A stretch of DNA of 64,000 nucleotides from Rhodoferax sp. (GCF_010365055.1 NZ_JAAFHA010000004.1:101681-165680), one strand, 5' to 3'; counted from the first letter of the stretch, positions 47,040 to 58,799 are shown. Notes: generated by a model from the sequence alone, not told the origin. Made by a program: numbers and translations.

Positions 47040-47645
47040 ATGAAACCTCTGTACCAGTATTTTTTCCGTGGTCTGTTTGCCATCTTGCCCGTGGGCCTGA
47101 CGGTCTATGTACTTTTCCTTTTTGCCTCCTGGATCGATTCCATCGCCATGAGCGTCGTGCGCCCCATCATTGGCGACTTCTACCTGCCCGGTCTCGGTAT
47201 TGCGCTGGGCGTGGCGCTGATCGTGGGCATTGGTTTTGTGATCTCGCAGCCCTACGCGGCGCGGCTGATGCCCTGGGTCGAGCTGCCGTTCACCAACCTG
47301 CCGGTGGTCAAGAGCATCTATTCCTCGCTCAAGAACTTCGCCGACTTCTTCTCAACCCAAAAGAAAGACAGCCAACAGGTTGTGGTGCTGCGCAAGCCCG
47401 GGCAGGAACTCTCCATCGTCGGCTTGGTCACGCGCCAGGATATGCGGGGTCTGCCCGTAGCCATGGCGCAGGGCGACCCGGTAGCGGTGTACCTGCCGAT
47501 GGGCTACATGATTGGCGGCTACACCGTGTTTGTGCCACGCAGCTGGATTGAGCCGATCGAGATGTCGGTCGAAGAAGCCATGCGCTCGACCCTGATCGCC
47601 TGGATGGCATCAAAACCAGCGGACGCGCCCCAAACAGCTGTGTAA
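47040..47645 (+). CDS. DUF502 membrane protein, copy 2
   Basis: A 201-residue DUF502 protein: an N-terminal helix (FFRGLFAILPVGLTVYVLFLF), a second helix (GLGIALGVALIVGIGFVIS), then LPVVKSIYSSLKNFADFFS and a soluble end with VYLPMGYMIGGYTVFVP. It lacks the long insert of the copy at 32.0 kb and is clearly a separate branch rather than a recent duplicate. Function unknown. It precedes an antiporter gene on the same strand. Confidence 0.88.
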   Translation: MKPLYQYFFRGLFAILPVGLTVYVLFLFASWIDSIAMSVVRPIIGDFYLPGLGIALGVALIVGIGFVISQPYAARLMPWVELPFTNLPVVKSIYSSLKNFADFFSTQKKDSQQVVVLRKPGQELSIVGLVTRQDMRGLPVAMAQGDPVAVYLPMGYMIGGYTVFVPRSWIEPIEMSVEEAMRSTLIAWMASKPADAPQTAV

Positions 47646-47715
47646 CTGACGCGCGAGACCGCCGCACGGCGGGTGACCCGCCCGACCAGAGCACATTTGC
47701 GCGGTTTGCGCCCGC

Positions 47716-49200
47716 ATGAGCGTCGTGGATACTACGCCCATGGATTTCGTCAACCTTCCTTTGTTCGCGGTCTCGGCCCTTGTATTTGTCAGTGTGCTGA
47801 CCGGGCTGTTTTCTGCGCGCATCGGCTTTTCATTCTTGCTGGTGTTCCTGCTGGCCGGCATTCTCGCCGGCGAAGACGGCTTCGGCGGCTACCGCTTCGA
47901 CGACTTCCGGCTGGGCTTTTGGGTCGGCAATGTGGCGCTGGCCATCATCTTGCTGGACGGGGGTTTGCGCACCGCGTTCTCCACCTTCAGGACTGGTCTC
48001 AAACCGGCCTTCCTGCTCGCCACACTCGGGGTTGCCGTGTGCGCACTGCTGACCGCCTTGGCGGGCGTGCTGTTCGTCGGTCTCGATTGGCACGCAGCGC
48101 TGCTCCTGGGCGCAATCGTCGGCTCCACCGATGCGGCCGCGGTGTTCGCCCTGCTCACGCGCTCGGGGGTGAGCTTGAACGAGCGCGTGGCAGCAACCCT
48201 TGAAATCGAGTCCGGCGTGAATGACCCGATGGCGGTTTACCTGACGCTGAGCTTCATCGCGCTGGCGACGCTCACAACGCCGGGACCGGGGTTCATGTGG
48301 ACGACGCTGGCGTGGTCTTTCGTGCAACAGTTCGGCTGGGGCACGCTGCTCGGCCTGGGCAGCGGCTTCGCCATGGCGGCCCTGCTCAAGAAGGTCTCCG
48401 GCAAGGACGCTGTCGGCGGCATTCTGGCGCTGTTGCTGTGCGCCGGCGGGCTTGCGGTGTTCGCTTCGACCGGCTTGATCGGGGGCTCGGGCTTTCTGGC
48501 GGTTTACTTGTTTGGCCTGATCGTGGCGAACCGGGCCAGCGCGGCCGTCACCCCGGCGCTGGCAGCCATGGACGGCTACGCCTGGTTGGCGCAGGCCGGC
48601 ATGTTTTTGTTGCTGGGGCTGCTGGTCACACCGTCGTCGTTGCTGCCGTCCCTGCTGCCCGCGCTGGCGGTGGCCTTGACGCTCATGTTCATTGCGCGTC
48701 CGGTGGCGGTCTGGCTGTGCCTGGCACCGCTGCGCTTCACGGCGCGCGAGACCTGGTTCATCTCCTGGGTGGGCTTGCGCGGCGCGGTGCCCATTGTGCT
48801 GGCGCTGTTTCCGCTGCTGGCGGGCCTGCCACAGGCGCACTTGCTGTTCAATGTAGCCTTTGTGGTGGTGCTGGTGTCGCTCTTGCTGCAAGGCAGCACC
48901 ATTGGCGCGGTAGCACGCTGGCTTGGCGTGGCCCTGCCTGACCCTGGGGACGAAGCGCAGGTGCGTGCCGTCTTCGGCGACTTCGCGCTGGACCCGGCGA
49001 TGCCGGTGGGGCCGCTGTGCGCCTTCTACGGCTTGCCGGCGCCGCCCGAGATATCCCAGGCGCTGGGCGATTGGATGGCCGGCGAACTGGGACGCCCCGC
49101 CATTGCCGGGGACCGTGTGCGCCTGGGCAGCGCGACGCTCATCGTGCGCAAGCTGATCGCAGGCAGGATATCAAGCGTCGGGCTCAGTCTGGACGAGTGA
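47716..49200 (+). CDS. NhaP2/CvrA-type K+(or Na+)/H+ antiporter
   Basis: The 494-residue protein is a CPA1-family cation/proton antiporter with about twelve membrane helices. Signature parts are LLAGILAGEDGFGG, LLDGGLRTAF, GSTDAAAVFALL, and the exchange-site stretch ESGVNDPMAVYLTLSF with its Asn-Asp. About 90 C-terminal residues form a soluble domain, as in NhaP2. It should exchange K+ or Na+ for protons across the inner membrane. An ATG eight codons later (47740) is an alternative start. Confidence 0.9.
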   Translation: MSVVDTTPMDFVNLPLFAVSALVFVSVLTGLFSARIGFSFLLVFLLAGILAGEDGFGGYRFDDFRLGFWVGNVALAIILLDGGLRTAFSTFRTGLKPAFLLATLGVAVCALLTALAGVLFVGLDWHAALLLGAIVGSTDAAAVFALLTRSGVSLNERVAATLEIESGVNDPMAVYLTLSFIALATLTTPGPGFMWTTLAWSFVQQFGWGTLLGLGSGFAMAALLKKVSGKDAVGGILALLLCAGGLAVFASTGLIGGSGFLAVYLFGLIVANRASAAVTPALAAMDGYAWLAQAGMFLLLGLLVTPSSLLPSLLPALAVALTLMFIARPVAVWLCLAPLRFTARETWFISWVGLRGAVPIVLALFPLLAGLPQAHLLFNVAFVVVLVSLLLQGSTIGAVARWLGVALPDPGDEAQVRAVFGDFALDPAMPVGPLCAFYGLPAPPEISQALGDWMAGELGRPAIAGDRVRLGSATLIVRKLIAGRISSVGLSLDE

Positions 49201-49219
49201 GGGGATTTAGGCCTGCCCG

Positions 49220-49696
49220 TCAATGATGGTGGCCATGCTCGCCGTGCACATGGCGATGTGTAATCTCTTCGGGCGAGGCGGGGCGAACCTCGGCCACGGT
49301 GACGCTCAGGCGCAAGGCCTTGCCCGCCAGCGGGTGGTTGCCGTCCAGCATGACCGTGTCGCCCTTGATCTTCATGACGGTAAAAGCTTGCGCGTGTCCA
49401 TCTTCACCCCGGCTTTCGAGTTGCCCGCCCACCTTTACGCCCGGCGGAAACTGGGTCTTGGGGATGGTCTGCACCAGGCTTTCGTCGCGCAGGCCAAAAG
49501 CATCTTGCGGCTCCAGGTCCAGCGTGGTCTGGAACCCGGGCATTTGGCCTTCCAGCGCGGCTTCGAGCTTGGGGAAGGTGTTGTCATAGCCGCCGTGCAG
49601 GTAAACCATCGGCTCCTGGCTTTGCTCGAGCAGTTTGCCCAGGCGGTCGCTGAGCTTGTAGCGCAAGGTGACTGCGGTGTCTTTTTCAATTTTCAT
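49220..49696 (-). CDS. slyD: SlyD-type peptidyl-prolyl isomerase
   Basis: A 158-residue FKBP-family isomerase with a chaperone insert (IF domain), as in SlyD. The start MKIEKDTAVTLRYKLSD, the VYLHGGYDNTFPKLEAALEGQ segment, then DAFGLRDESLVQTIPKTQFP and DGNHPLAGKALRLSV fit the family. The short tail is His-rich (HRHVHGEHGHHH), able to bind nickel or other metals. It acts in the cytoplasm in folding and metal delivery. The ATG at 49696 is preferred over an upstream frame. Confidence 0.94.
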   Translation of the reverse strand: MKIEKDTAVTLRYKLSDRLGKLLEQSQEPMVYLHGGYDNTFPKLEAALEGQMPGFQTTLDLEPQDAFGLRDESLVQTIPKTQFPPGVKVGGQLESRGEDGHAQAFTVMKIKGDTVMLDGNHPLAGKALRLSVTVAEVRPASPEEITHRHVHGEHGHHH

Positions 49697-49950
49697 AGGT
49701 GTGCCTGTGTTGGTGGTCATGATCAAGGCGTTATTTTCGCCCATCGGCGGATCGAGACGGAACGGGCCGCAGCCGCCGGATTGCCTGCATTTATATAGTC
49801 AATGGGCCTGCGGCCCAGGTGTCTAAAGAATCAGAAGCTCTGTTTTAAATAGCACTCAACCCCAATCCCTGCGCCAGGCAGGGTTACCCGCGCCGGGCTG
49901 CGCCCGAAGGTGAAATAATCAAAGCTTCTTTTTCAAAGGATATATCTGAC

Positions 49951-50277
49951 ATGAGCGACACACAACAACGCATTGACGAACTGGTGAAATCCAACGAGGT
50001 GCTGCTCTTCATGAAGGGCAACGCCGCCTTTCCCCAGTGTGGTTTTTCCGGCCGCGCGATCCAGATATTGCAGGCTTGCGGCGTCGACCCGAAGGCGATC
50101 AAGACGGTCAACGTGCTCGAAGACGAGGAAATTCGTGCCGGCATCAAGGACTACAGCAAGTGGCCGACCATTCCGCAACTCTACGTCAAGGGCGAGTTCA
50201 TCGGCGGCGCCGACATCATGATGGAGATGTACCAGAATGGCGAACTGCAGCAGGCGCTGGCGGCCAAAGCCAGCTAA
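49951..50277 (+). CDS. grxD: Monothiol glutaredoxin
   Basis: A 108-residue monothiol glutaredoxin that binds [2Fe-2S] clusters with glutathione and passes them on. It has the CGFS active site (FPQCGFSGRAIQIL), KWPTIPQLYVKGEFIGG and the GGADIMMEM end. A ribosome site AAAGGA precedes the ATG. It lies in the usual stretch after prmC, separated from it by three other genes here. Confidence 0.95.
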   Translation: MSDTQQRIDELVKSNEVLLFMKGNAAFPQCGFSGRAIQILQACGVDPKAIKTVNVLEDEEIRAGIKDYSKWPTIPQLYVKGEFIGGADIMMEMYQNGELQQALAAKAS

Positions 50278-50922
50278 TTAGCTAGCGCTGATCTGCCACT
50301 GCCGGGTGGCACCGAACACGGCGTTGGGGTACGGCGCTCGGCCGCGCGAGCCGTTGTAGCGGCCCAGCGCCAGGAACAGGTCGCCGCGTTCGCGGTCCAG
50401 GTAGTGGCGCAGGATGACGCAGCCAAAGCGCAGGTTGGTCTGCATGTGAAACAGTTTACCGGCATCGCCGTCGCCCAGCACGCGCGTCCAGAACGGCATC
50501 ACCTGCATATAGCCCCGCGCGCCAACGCTGCTGATCGCAAATTTGCGAAAATTGCTCTCCACCTGCACCAGACCCAGCACCAGCGCCGGGTCCAGCCCGG
50601 CACGACGGCTCTCATACCAGATCGTTTGCAGGAACTCACGGCGCACGTTCCAGTCGGGTTTCTTTTTGCGCAGCTTGTCGCTCATGGCCCCGAGCCAGCG
50701 CAGGTAAAGCAGGCGCGACTCGGTGTTCGGGAACTCCGGCACCGGCGGCGCATGGTTGGCAATCGCTGAACTCAAGGCGCTGCGCACCGAGTCCACCAGC
50801 GGCTCCTCGGCCTGACGACCCGCCGACACCTGCTCATGTATTGAAAGCAGTCCAAGCCCGCTCAGCAAGGGCCAGAGGCACATTCGCCTTGAAACCACGG
50901 CGGTCGCCCCCGGTGATATCAC
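50278..50922 (-). CDS. Lytic transglycosylase
   Basis: A 214-residue exported SLT-fold enzyme that cleaves peptidoglycan. The N-terminus has a short Arg-Arg signal ([19 protein letters not shown]). The domain has the catalytic Glu in [13 protein letters not shown], then [12 protein letters not shown], and the end [18 protein letters not shown]. The start GTG at 50922 overlaps the proS stop (GTGA), implying coupling; an ATG at 50883 is the alternative. Convergent with grxD, with no gap. Confidence 0.9.
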   Translation of the reverse strand: MISPGATAVVSRRMCLWPLLSGLGLLSIHEQVSAGRQAEEPLVDSVRSALSSAIANHAPPVPEFPNTESRLLYLRWLGAMSDKLRKKKPDWNVRREFLQTIWYESRRAGLDPALVLGLVQVESNFRKFAISSVGARGYMQVMPFWTRVLGDGDAGKLFHMQTNLRFGCVILRHYLDRERGDLFLALGRYNGSRGRAPYPNAVFGATRQWQISAS

Positions 50923-52661
50923 GCGCTGAGTCTGGACTGAATCAAAGCCAGGACGTCGGCGACGGGCACGTTGGTGTCTGCGCCATCGCGGCGATGCTGG
51001 TATTGCACCTCGCCCGCTTTGAGCCCTCGGTCACCAATGGTCACGCGGTGCGGCACGCCGATCAACTCCCAGTCGGCAAACATGGCGCCCGGTCGCTCAC
51101 CGCGGTCATCCAGGATCACATCGACACCGGCGGCCAGCAACTCGTCGTAGAGCTTGTCAGAGGCGGCTTTGACTTCCGGGAAGCGCTCCGGGCTGATCGG
51201 GCACAGCACCACGGTAAAAGGCGCCAAGGCGTCGGGCCAGATGATGCCGCGCTCGTCATGGTTTTGTTCAATGGCCGCAGCCGGCAGGCGCGTGATGCCG
51301 ATGCCGTAGCAACCCATTTCCATGAACTGCGGCTTGCCGTTGACGTCCAAAAAAGTGGCGTTCATGGCCTGGCTGTATTTGGTGCCCAGGTAAAACACAT
51401 GGCCGATTTCAATGCCGCGCTCGATCGCCAGCACGCCTTGGCCGTCCGGGGAGGCGTCGCCCGCCACCACGTTGCGCAAGTCCGCCACCAGCGCGGGCTC
51501 GGGCAGGTCGCGGCCCCAGTTGACACCGGTGATATGAAAGTCCGGCTCATTGGCGCCGCAAATCCAGTCGCTCATGAGCGCCACCTCGCGGTCCACCACC
51601 AAGTTGACCGGTTTGAGCAACCCGATCGGCCCCAAATAACCCGGCAGGCAGCCAAAGTGCGCTTCAATTTCGGGCACCGTGGCAAAGCGGAAAGCCGCCA
51701 GCCCGGGCAGCTTGCCGACCTTGACCTCGTTCATGTCGTGGTCGCCACGCAGCAGCAGCAGCCAGACCTGGGTCTTGACGAGCTCTGCGTCCTTGTTGAG
51801 CGTGTCGGTCGCCAGCACCAGAGATTTGACGGTGTGCCGCAACGGTACGCCCAGCAGTTCGGCGACGTCGCCGCAGGTGCTTTTGCCCGGCGTGGGGGTC
51901 TTGGCGAAGGCCTGCGCTGGGGCCGGCCGTGGGCCGCTGGGGGTGAGCGCCTCGGCCTTTTCCATGTTGGCGGCGTAGTCGCTGTTGGGGCAGTAGACGA
52001 TGGCATCCTCGCCGGTGGCGGCAATCACCTGAAATTCCTCGCTCAGATCGCCACCAATGGCGCCGCTGTCGGCTGCCACGGCGCGGTAAGTCAGGCCAAA
52101 GCGGTCAAATATGCGCCGATACGCTGCGGCCATGACCTGGTAGCTGGCCTTGGCAGCCGCCTGGTCGCGGTCAAAGCTGTAGGCGTCTTTCATGATGAAT
52201 TCACGCCCGCGCATCAGGCCAAAGCGGGGCCGGCGTTCATCGCGGAACTTGCTCTGTATCTGGTAGAAGTTCTTGGGCAACTGCTTGTAGCTTTTGATTT
52301 CCTGGCGCGCGATGTCAGTCACCACTTCTTCGCTGGTGGGCTGGATCACGAAATCGCGGCCATGGCGGTCCTTGATGCGCAGCAGCTCCGGGCCATTGCT
52401 CTCAAAACGCCCGGTTTCCTGCCAGAGCTCGGCTGGCTGCACCACCGGCATGCTGAGCTCCACGGCACCGGCGCGGTTCATTTCTTCGCGCACAATCTGC
52501 TCCACTTTGCGCACCACACGCAGGCCCATCGGCATCAGACTGTAGATGCCGGCGCCGAGCTTTTTGATCATGCCCGCGCGCGTCATCAGCTTGTGGCTGA
52601 CCACTTCGGCGTCTGCCGGAGCCTCCTTGAGGGTGGAAATAAAGAATTGAGAGGCTTTCAT
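50919..52661 (-). CDS. proS: Prolyl-tRNA synthetase
   Basis: ProS charges tRNA-Pro. The 580-residue bacterial-type enzyme has class II motifs in [19 protein letters not shown], the [22 protein letters not shown] stretch, the editing (INS) domain in the middle, and the anticodon-binding end [14 protein letters not shown]. Start ATG 52661 ([13 protein letters not shown]) is the family start. The lytic transglycosylase gene is coupled to its end. A tRNA-Pro gene lies 5.4 kb away. Confidence 0.96.
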   Translation of the reverse strand: MKASQFFISTLKEAPADAEVVSHKLMTRAGMIKKLGAGIYSLMPMGLRVVRKVEQIVREEMNRAGAVELSMPVVQPAELWQETGRFESNGPELLRIKDRHGRDFVIQPTSEEVVTDIARQEIKSYKQLPKNFYQIQSKFRDERRPRFGLMRGREFIMKDAYSFDRDQAAAKASYQVMAAAYRRIFDRFGLTYRAVAADSGAIGGDLSEEFQVIAATGEDAIVYCPNSDYAANMEKAEALTPSGPRPAPAQAFAKTPTPGKSTCGDVAELLGVPLRHTVKSLVLATDTLNKDAELVKTQVWLLLLRGDHDMNEVKVGKLPGLAAFRFATVPEIEAHFGCLPGYLGPIGLLKPVNLVVDREVALMSDWICGANEPDFHITGVNWGRDLPEPALVADLRNVVAGDASPDGQGVLAIERGIEIGHVFYLGTKYSQAMNATFLDVNGKPQFMEMGCYGIGITRLPAAAIEQNHDERGIIWPDALAPFTVVLCPISPERFPEVKAASDKLYDELLAAGVDVILDDRGERPGAMFADWELIGVPHRVTIGDRGLKAGEVQYQHRRDGADTNVPVADVLALIQSRLSA

Positions 52662-52753
52662 GGCAAAAATCCGGGAATGGCTAAGGGCTTCGCCCCTTGA
52701 AGCGCAGCGCTTGCTGTGCATAATGGACACAATTTAAAAATTGGGGTTTGATT

Positions 52754-53395
52754 ATGCTTGACCGCGAAGGCTTTAGGCCTAACGTCGGCATCGTCCTGCT
52801 CAACCAGAAAAATCAGGTGTTTTGGGGCAAGCGAATTCGCACGCACTCCTGGCAGTTTCCGCAAGGTGGCATTGACCGGGGTGAGACGCCGGAACAGGCC
52901 ATGATTCGTGAACTGCACGAAGAAGTGGGGCTCTTGCGGGAGCACGTTCGCATCGTTGCCCGCACCCGAGACTGGTTGCGTTATGAGGTGCCAGACCGTT
53001 ACATTCGCCGCGATGCGCGCGGCTTTTACAAAGGCCAGAAACAAATCTGGTACTTGCTGCAACTGGTGGGCCACGACTGGGACTTGAACCTGCGTGCCAC
53101 CAGCCACCCGGAGTTCGACGCCTGGCGCTGGAACGACTACTGGGTGCCCTTGGATGCCGTGGTGGAATTCAAGCGCGGCGTCTACGAGGTGGCCCTGACG
53201 GAGCTGGCCCGTTATCTGCCGCGTCACGAGATCAGAAACCGATTCCTGCGCCAGGGCATGCGCCCGCACGACGCGGATGAAGCCTTTGACGCCCTGCCGG
53301 GCGCCAATTTCGCACTTCCCCCGGGCGGTTCATTCGAGCCCGATCCGCAGACCATCCGTGTTCTGGATACCAGCGACAAAACCCATGAAATTTAA
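52754..53395 (+). CDS. rppH: RNA pyrophosphohydrolase RppH
   Basis: RppH removes pyrophosphate from the 5' end of RNAs and so starts RNase E-dependent decay. The 213-residue protein begins [17 protein letters not shown] and has the Nudix box ([20 protein letters not shown] with VGL). The C-terminal 40 residues exceed the E. coli form and look disordered. It is divergent from proS. It overlaps the next gene by 11 bases. Confidence 0.95.
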   Translation: MLDREGFRPNVGIVLLNQKNQVFWGKRIRTHSWQFPQGGIDRGETPEQAMIRELHEEVGLLREHVRIVARTRDWLRYEVPDRYIRRDARGFYKGQKQIWYLLQLVGHDWDLNLRATSHPEFDAWRWNDYWVPLDAVVEFKRGVYEVALTELARYLPRHEIRNRFLRQGMRPHDADEAFDALPGANFALPPGGSFEPDPQTIRVLDTSDKTHEI

Positions 53396-53885
53396 GAACT
53401 TGCTCTGGCTTGGCCTCATGCTGCTGGCCGTCGGTAGCGCGGCCCAGGTTGTGGTCGATCCCGACTGGAAAGAAAGCGAGGCGCCGCCGCCTTCGGCTTT
53501 CAACCCGGACCGTTTAGTGCCAGTCGACATGCCGAGCTACGTCACGCTGCGCTTTGGCGTTGATCCAGCCACCCTGGTCATTACGCCGGACGGCATCGTG
53601 CGCTATGTGATGGTGGCCAAGAATGCCACGGGTTCCATTAGCGCCATGTACGAAGGCATTCGCTGTGCCAGCGGCGAAGTCAAAACCTATGCCAGGTACA
53701 GCACCATTGGCCGATGGTCTGCCGTGAAAGACCCGCAGTGGCAGTCACTCAATGACAACCTGCGGTCTCGCCATGCGCTGGCGTTGGCCCGGCAAGGGGC
53801 GTGTGATGGTCGCGCGATGCCAGCCCGTTCGGTGGCCGACATCGTGCGGGCTTTGAGAAGTCCGGCGCCGGTGCCGGAGCGTTGA
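53385..53885 (+). CDS. CNP1-like family protein
   Basis: A 166-residue protein with an N-terminal signal peptide ([16 protein letters not shown]) and a CNP1-like domain: [37 protein letters not shown] and SGSIAMYEG-type residues followed by [11 protein letters not shown]. The domain is named after a 2-H phosphoesterase-like group but its role is unknown. The start overlaps the end of rppH by 11 bases, so it is read from the same message. Likely periplasmic. Confidence 0.85.
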   Translation: MKFKNLLWLGLMLLAVGSAAQVVVDPDWKESEAPPPSAFNPDRLVPVDMPSYVTLRFGVDPATLVITPDGIVRYVMVAKNATGSISAMYEGIRCASGEVKTYARYSTIGRWSAVKDPQWQSLNDNLRSRHALALARQGACDGRAMPARSVADIVRALRSPAPVPER

Positions 53886-53921
53886 CCCCAACGCTGTTGT
53901 TTACAGTGCAGCCTGACCGGC

Positions 53922-55058
53922 TTACCGGCTCAGCACCAGATTGTCCCGGTGCACCATCTCCGGCTCAGCCGCATAGCCCAACAGTTTTTCGAATTCCGTC
54001 GACGGCTTTCGGCAGATGAGTCTGGCCTCGACCGCGGCGTAGTTGGCCAGGCCGCGCGCCATCTCGGTGCCGTCAGCCGCGCGGATCGCGATCACGTCAC
54101 CGCGTGAAAAGTCGCCCGCCACGGCCGTCATGCCGATCGGCAGGAGGCTCTTGCCCTCATCGCGCAGCTTGACCACAGCACCGCCGTCCACCGTCACCGA
54201 GCCGCGCAGCTGCAAGTGGTCGGCAATCCATTGTTTGCGCGCCTGCGTTTTCTGGGTCTGGGCCACCAGCAGCGTGCCGATCGACTCGCCTTGAACCAGG
54301 CGCAGCAGCGCATCGGGCTCGCGGCCCCAGGCGATCACGGTCGAGGCGCCGGAGCCGGCAGCGCGCTTGGCCGCCAGTATCTTGGTGATCATGCCGCCGC
54401 GCCCCAGGCTGGAGCCCGCGCCGCCGGCCATCGCCTCCAGCGCCGGGTCGCCGGCCTTGGCCTCGTGCACAAAGGTGGCCGACGCATCCTTGCGCGGGTC
54501 CGCCGTGAAGAGTCCTTTTTGATCCGTCAAGATGACCAGCGCATCGGCCTCCACCAGGTTGGCCACCAGCGCGCCCAGCGTGTCGTTGTCACCAAACTTG
54601 ATTTCATCGTTGACCACCGTGTCGTTCTCGTTGATCACCGGCAGCACACCCAATTTCAGCAAGGTCAACAGCGTAGAACGCGCATTGAGGTAGCGCTCCC
54701 GGTCGGCCAGGTCGGCGTGCGTGAGCAGCACCTGCGCGCTGCCCAAGCCGTTTTCACGCAGCTTGGTCTCGTACATTTGCGCCAGCCCCATCTGACCGAC
54801 GGCGGCGGCGGCCTGCAACTCATGAATCAGATGCGGCCGCGTGGCCCAGCCCAGGCGCTTCATGCCTTCGGCCACGGCGCCGCTGGAGACCATGATGACT
54901 TCACGCTTGGCCTGCACCAGCAGGGCGATCTGGCGGCACCATTCGCCAATCGCGGCTTCGTCCAGGCCACGGCCCTCGTTGGTGACCAGGCTGGAGCCGA
55001 CCTTGACCACGATGCGCTTGGCATCGCGCAGCACCACCGATGCAAATGTTTTAGTCAT
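53922..55058 (-). CDS. proB: Glutamate 5-kinase
   Basis: ProB phosphorylates glutamate as the first step to proline. The 378-residue protein has the kinase domain ([58 protein letters not shown]) and a C-terminal PUA domain ([20 protein letters not shown]). The Obg gene is upstream on the same strand with a repeat copy between. The order rplU-rpmA-obgE-proB is usual in this order. Confidence 0.96.
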   Translation of the reverse strand: MTKTFASVVLRDAKRIVVKVGSSLVTNEGRGLDEAAIGEWCRQIALLVQAKREVIMVSSGAVAEGMKRLGWATRPHLIHELQAAAAVGQMGLAQMYETKLRENGLGSAQVLLTHADLADRERYLNARSTLLTLLKLGVLPVINENDTVVNDEIKFGDNDTLGALVANLVEADALVILTDQKGLFTADPRKDASATFVHEAKAGDPALEAMAGGAGSSLGRGGMITKILAAKRAAGSGASTVIAWGREPDALLRLVQGESIGTLLVAQTQKTQARKQWIADHLQLRGSVTVDGGAVVKLRDEGKSLLPIGMTAVAGDFSRGDVIAIRAADGTEMARGLANYAAVEARLICRKPSTEFEKLLGYAAEPEMVHRDNLVLSR

Positions 55059-55059
55059 T

Positions 55060-55105
55060 TTGGCCTCTAACCCACGTCTACACTGGGTAAGTAGCTATAC
55101 AATAG
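55060..55105 (-). repeat. Interspersed repeat, copy 9
   Basis: TTTTGGCCTCTAACCCACG followed by GGGTAAGTAGCTATACAATA, in the gap between proB and obgE. Confidence 0.75.
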
Positions 55106-55121
55106 TTAGCAGATATTTGCG

Positions 55122-56195
<1,074 letters not shown>

Positions 56196-56264
56196 TCAGT
56201 TGCGGACCGAGCAAAATTCACTTGGTGTATCTCTTGGTCTGTCCTACAAGGGCTCGTTTTACAA

Positions 56265-56293
56265 ATAAAAAACCCCGCGCCATGCGCAGGGTC
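56265..56293 (-). terminator. Terminator after rpmA
   Basis: On the minus strand ACCCTGCGC and GCGCGGGGT pair with one mismatch around ATG, followed by a TTTTTTATTT tract. It should end most rplU-rpmA transcripts before obgE. Confidence 0.75.
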
Positions 56294-56315
56294 TTGGAGG
56301 AGCGTTGGCCAGGCC

Positions 56316-56573
56316 TTAAGCCGTTGCAACGTTCACGGTCGACTTGTTCATGGCGCCTTTGGTGGTAAACGCCACATGGCCGTCCACCAGCGCAAACAGC
56401 GTGTGATCCTTGCCGATACCGACATTGGTGCCGGGGTGGAACTTGGTGCCACGTTGGCGCACGATGATCGCGCCTGCGCTGACCAACTCGCCACCGAATT
56501 TCTTCACACCGAGCATCTTGGGCTTGGAATCGCGCCCATTGTGCGTAGAGCCGCCGCCTTTTTTATGTGCCAT
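56316..56573 (-). CDS. rpmA: 50S ribosomal protein L27
   Basis: L27 has its N-terminus near the peptidyl-transferase centre. The 85-residue protein starts [20 protein letters not shown] and contains [23 protein letters not shown] (given here as its family region), with [18 protein letters not shown] after it. It follows rplU by 11 bases. Confidence 0.97.
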   Translation of the reverse strand: MAHKKGGGSTHNGRDSKPKMLGVKKFGGELVSAGAIIVRQRGTKFHPGTNVGIGKDHTLFALVDGHVAFTTKGAMNKSTVNVATA

Positions 56574-56584
56574 GACCTTGTTCC

Positions 56585-56896
56585 TTATCCAGCAATGGTG
56601 TTCACCAGCAATTCAGTGAACTGCTGACGATGCCCTTGGCGCTTTTGATAATGCTTGCGACGGCGCATCTTGAAGATGCTGACCTTGTCGTGCTTGCCGT
56701 GTGCCAGCACCGTGACACTGACCGTTGCGCCGGACACCAAGGGCGTGCCAACTTTGAGTTCTGCGCCGTTGCCGACCGCCAGAACCTCGTTGAACACAAT
56801 CTCTTGGCCTACGTCCGCAGCAATCTGTTCTACTTTAATTTTTTCGCCGGCTGCAACTCGATATTGCTTGCCGCCGGTTTTTATGACCGCGTACAT
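56585..56896 (-). CDS. rplU: 50S ribosomal protein L21
   Basis: L21 is a beta-barrel protein of the large subunit that binds 23S rRNA. The 103-residue protein starts [20 protein letters not shown] and ends with [19 protein letters not shown], matching the family. First gene of the rplU-rpmA pair, divergent from ispB. Confidence 0.97.
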   Translation of the reverse strand: MYAVIKTGGKQYRVAAGEKIKVEQIAADVGQEIVFNEVLAVGNGAELKVGTPLVSGATVSVTVLAHGKHDKVSIFKMRRRKHYQKRQGHRQQFTELLVNTIAG

Positions 56897-57077
56897 GTTG
56901 ACCTCTTGAATTTAGCTCTGCAAACGGATTTTCACAGAGCCCGTTACTATAACATAGGGGCCTGGCAGCAACAACCACCCCCTTAAGCCCCATTTTCAGC
57001 AGCGCCACCTTCCTATAATCCGCGCACACAACTGGTCATTTGTCTTGCAAGTTAATCCATCCAGCCCCAATCCTTCC

Positions 57078-58028
57078 ATGTCGGTCATTGCGCAAGACAT
57101 GCGTGAAGTTGATCAGGTCATTGCCCATCGCCTTGACTCCGGGGTGCCATTGGTGGGACAAGTCGCACGCTACATCATTGCAGCGGGCGGCAAGCGCCTG
57201 CGCCCCGCCCTGCTGCTGCTGATTTGCGGTGCGCTCGGCTTCAAAGGGGCTCAACGCTTCAATCTGGCGGCCGTGGTGGAGTTCATCCACACGTCCACGT
57301 TGCTGCACGACGACGTGGTGGACGATTCGTCCTTGCGGCGCGGCAACCCAACGGCCAACGAAACCTTTGGCAACCCGGCCAGTGTGTTGGTCGGCGACTT
57401 TTTGTATTCGCGCTGCTTTCAAATGATGGTGGATGCGCAAAACATGCGCATCATGCAAGTGCTGGCGGACGCCACCAACGTCATCGCCGAGGGCGAAGTG
57501 CAGCAACTGATGAACATGCACAACGCCGAGCTCGATGAAGCCGGCTACCTGCGGGTGATCCGCTCCAAAACCGCCAAACTGTTTGAGGCCAGCGCCCGAG
57601 TGGGCGCCATCCTGGCCGGCAGCTCGCCTGAACTGGAAGAAATCTGCGCCGAGTACGGCCAGGCGCTGGGCACCGCCTTCCAGGTGATTGACGACGTGCT
57701 GGACTACACCGGTGAGGCGGCGGTCATGGGCAAGAACCTGGGCGATGATCTGCGCGAAGGCAAGACCACGTTGCCGCTGATTGCCGCCATGCAACGCGGC
57801 ACCGCCAGCCAACGCGCGCTCATCAAGGAAGCGATCGAGACCGGCGGCGTGGCCATGCTGGATCAAGTGGTCGACATCGTCAAAACGACCGGCGCACTCG
57901 ATGTGGCCCGCTTGGCCGCGACCCAGGAGGCGCAACGCGCCATCACCGCCGCCAGGCAACTGCCGGCCGGTCCGCACAGCGACTGTTTGCTACAATTGGG
58001 GACTCAGTTGTTGGCGCGTCAGTCTTAA
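57078..58028 (+). CDS. ispB: Octaprenyl diphosphate synthase
   Basis: IspB makes the long prenyl chain of ubiquinone from farnesyl and isopentenyl diphosphate. The 316-residue protein has the two Asp-rich motifs, DDVVDDSS (first) and DDVLDYTG (second), plus [13 protein letters not shown] and HTSTLLHDD. The ATG at 57078 is used; a TTG at 57045 would add 11 residues, and neither has a clear ribosome site. It serves the same pathway as ubiB, ubiE and ubiJ 20 kb away. tRNA-Pro follows. Confidence 0.95.
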   Translation: MSVIAQDMREVDQVIAHRLDSGVPLVGQVARYIIAAGGKRLRPALLLLICGALGFKGAQRFNLAAVVEFIHTSTLLHDDVVDDSSLRRGNPTANETFGNPASVLVGDFLYSRCFQMMVDAQNMRIMQVLADATNVIAEGEVQQLMNMHNAELDEAGYLRVIRSKTAKLFEASARVGAILAGSSPELEEICAEYGQALGTAFQVIDDVLDYTGEAAVMGKNLGDDLREGKTTLPLIAAMQRGTASQRALIKEAIETGGVAMLDQVVDIVKTTGALDVARLAATQEAQRAITAARQLPAGPHSDCLLQLGTQLLARQS

Positions 58029-58056
58029 AACCGCAGGCAATAAACAACAGAAACTT

Positions 58057-58133
<77 letters not shown>

Positions 58134-58221
58134 ATAAAATCAATGGGTTAGCTCTTTTACGGAGTTGACCCATTGTGCTTTGTGGCGACAGAAACTGCCG
58201 ATGGGCGTCAAGTGAGGATCC

Positions 58222-58548
58222 TCAAAGTGGCAGGCCCAACTGGATTTGAACGACATGCTCAACGATTTTGATGTCAGCTCTATTAAGGACACCTAGACGA
58301 GTAGTCAGGCGCTCTTTAGCCACAGTGGTGAGCTGGTCAGCCATGACTTTACTGGCCTGCCCCGCCACTGCGACGACCGCTTCACTGGGATAAAGACGCC
58401 CGGTATTAGAAGTCAAAGGCACCACTTGCACACGATTCAGATGCGCGTTTGACAAGTCATTACTGACGATGACAGCAGGTCGGGTCTTGCGAATTTCGCC
58501 CCCCCTAGCGGGATCAAAATCCACCCACCAGACTTCACCGCGGCGCAT
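58222..58548 (-). CDS. MazF/PemK-type toxin
   Basis: A 108-residue MazF/PemK-family endoribonuclease toxin: [21 protein letters not shown]... is the family start, with the catalytic Arg in [14 protein letters not shown], and VVPLTSN and VMADQLTTV further on. It cuts mRNA when freed from its antitoxin. The ATG at 58548 overlaps the antitoxin gene by 14 bases; a GTG at 58560 is also possible. The pair follows tRNA-Pro by about 90 bases. Confidence 0.9.
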   Translation of the reverse strand: MRRGEVWWVDFDPARGGEIRKTRPAVIVSNDLSNAHLNRVQVVPLTSNTGRLYPSEAVVAVAGQASKVMADQLTTVAKERLTTRLGVLNRADIKIVEHVVQIQLGLPL

Positions 58549-58765
58549 GGGCCACGTCACTTATCAGCGCTTCACTCCAGGCCAATGCCTCTTCTTCGCG
58601 CGCTGTGTCTTGCCCCATGGCTCGGTAGCCAGCAGCCAAATCATCGCCCACAACCAGAGGGCGAGCCAGATTCTCAATAAAAGCGCTAATCTTTCTGCGG
58701 CCCACGACGCGCACCAGACCCTCATAGACCGCTTCATCCATGGTGATGGTCATTCTTTTTTGCAT
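58535..58765 (-). CDS. Antitoxin of MazEF-type pair
   Basis: A 76-residue protein with a ribbon-helix-helix-like N-terminus ([25 protein letters not shown] is typical of DNA-binding antitoxins; shown region residues 5-29) and an acidic, toxin-wrapping tail ([11 protein letters not shown]). The ATG at 58765 has AGAAGGAG eight bases upstream. It should bind the toxin and the palindrome in its own promoter. Confidence 0.85.
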   Translation of the reverse strand: MQKRMTITMDEAVYEGLVRVVGRRKISAFIENLARPLVVGDDLAAGYRAMGQDTAREEEALAWSEALISDVAHAPR

Positions 58766-58780
58766 GCCAATACTCCTTCT

Positions 58781-58796
58781 AATGCATATATGCATT
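58781..58796. promoter_or_regulatory. Palindromic operator of the toxin-antitoxin operon
   Basis: AATGCATATATGCATT is a perfect 16-bp palindrome, 15 bases upstream of the antitoxin start, followed by a partial further ATGCA. This is the expected place for autoregulation by the antitoxin or complex. Confidence 0.65.
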
Positions 58797-58799
58797 ATG

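Noticed and set aside
50841..52700. Long 619-codon plus-strand frame over proS
   Set aside because: Shadow of proS; composition is His/Gln/Ala-rich as in other antisense frames, with no domain.
58141..58174. Hairpin after tRNA-Pro as terminator
   Set aside because: CAATGGGT and ACCCATTG can pair, but the loop is long and no T-run follows, so it is not called.
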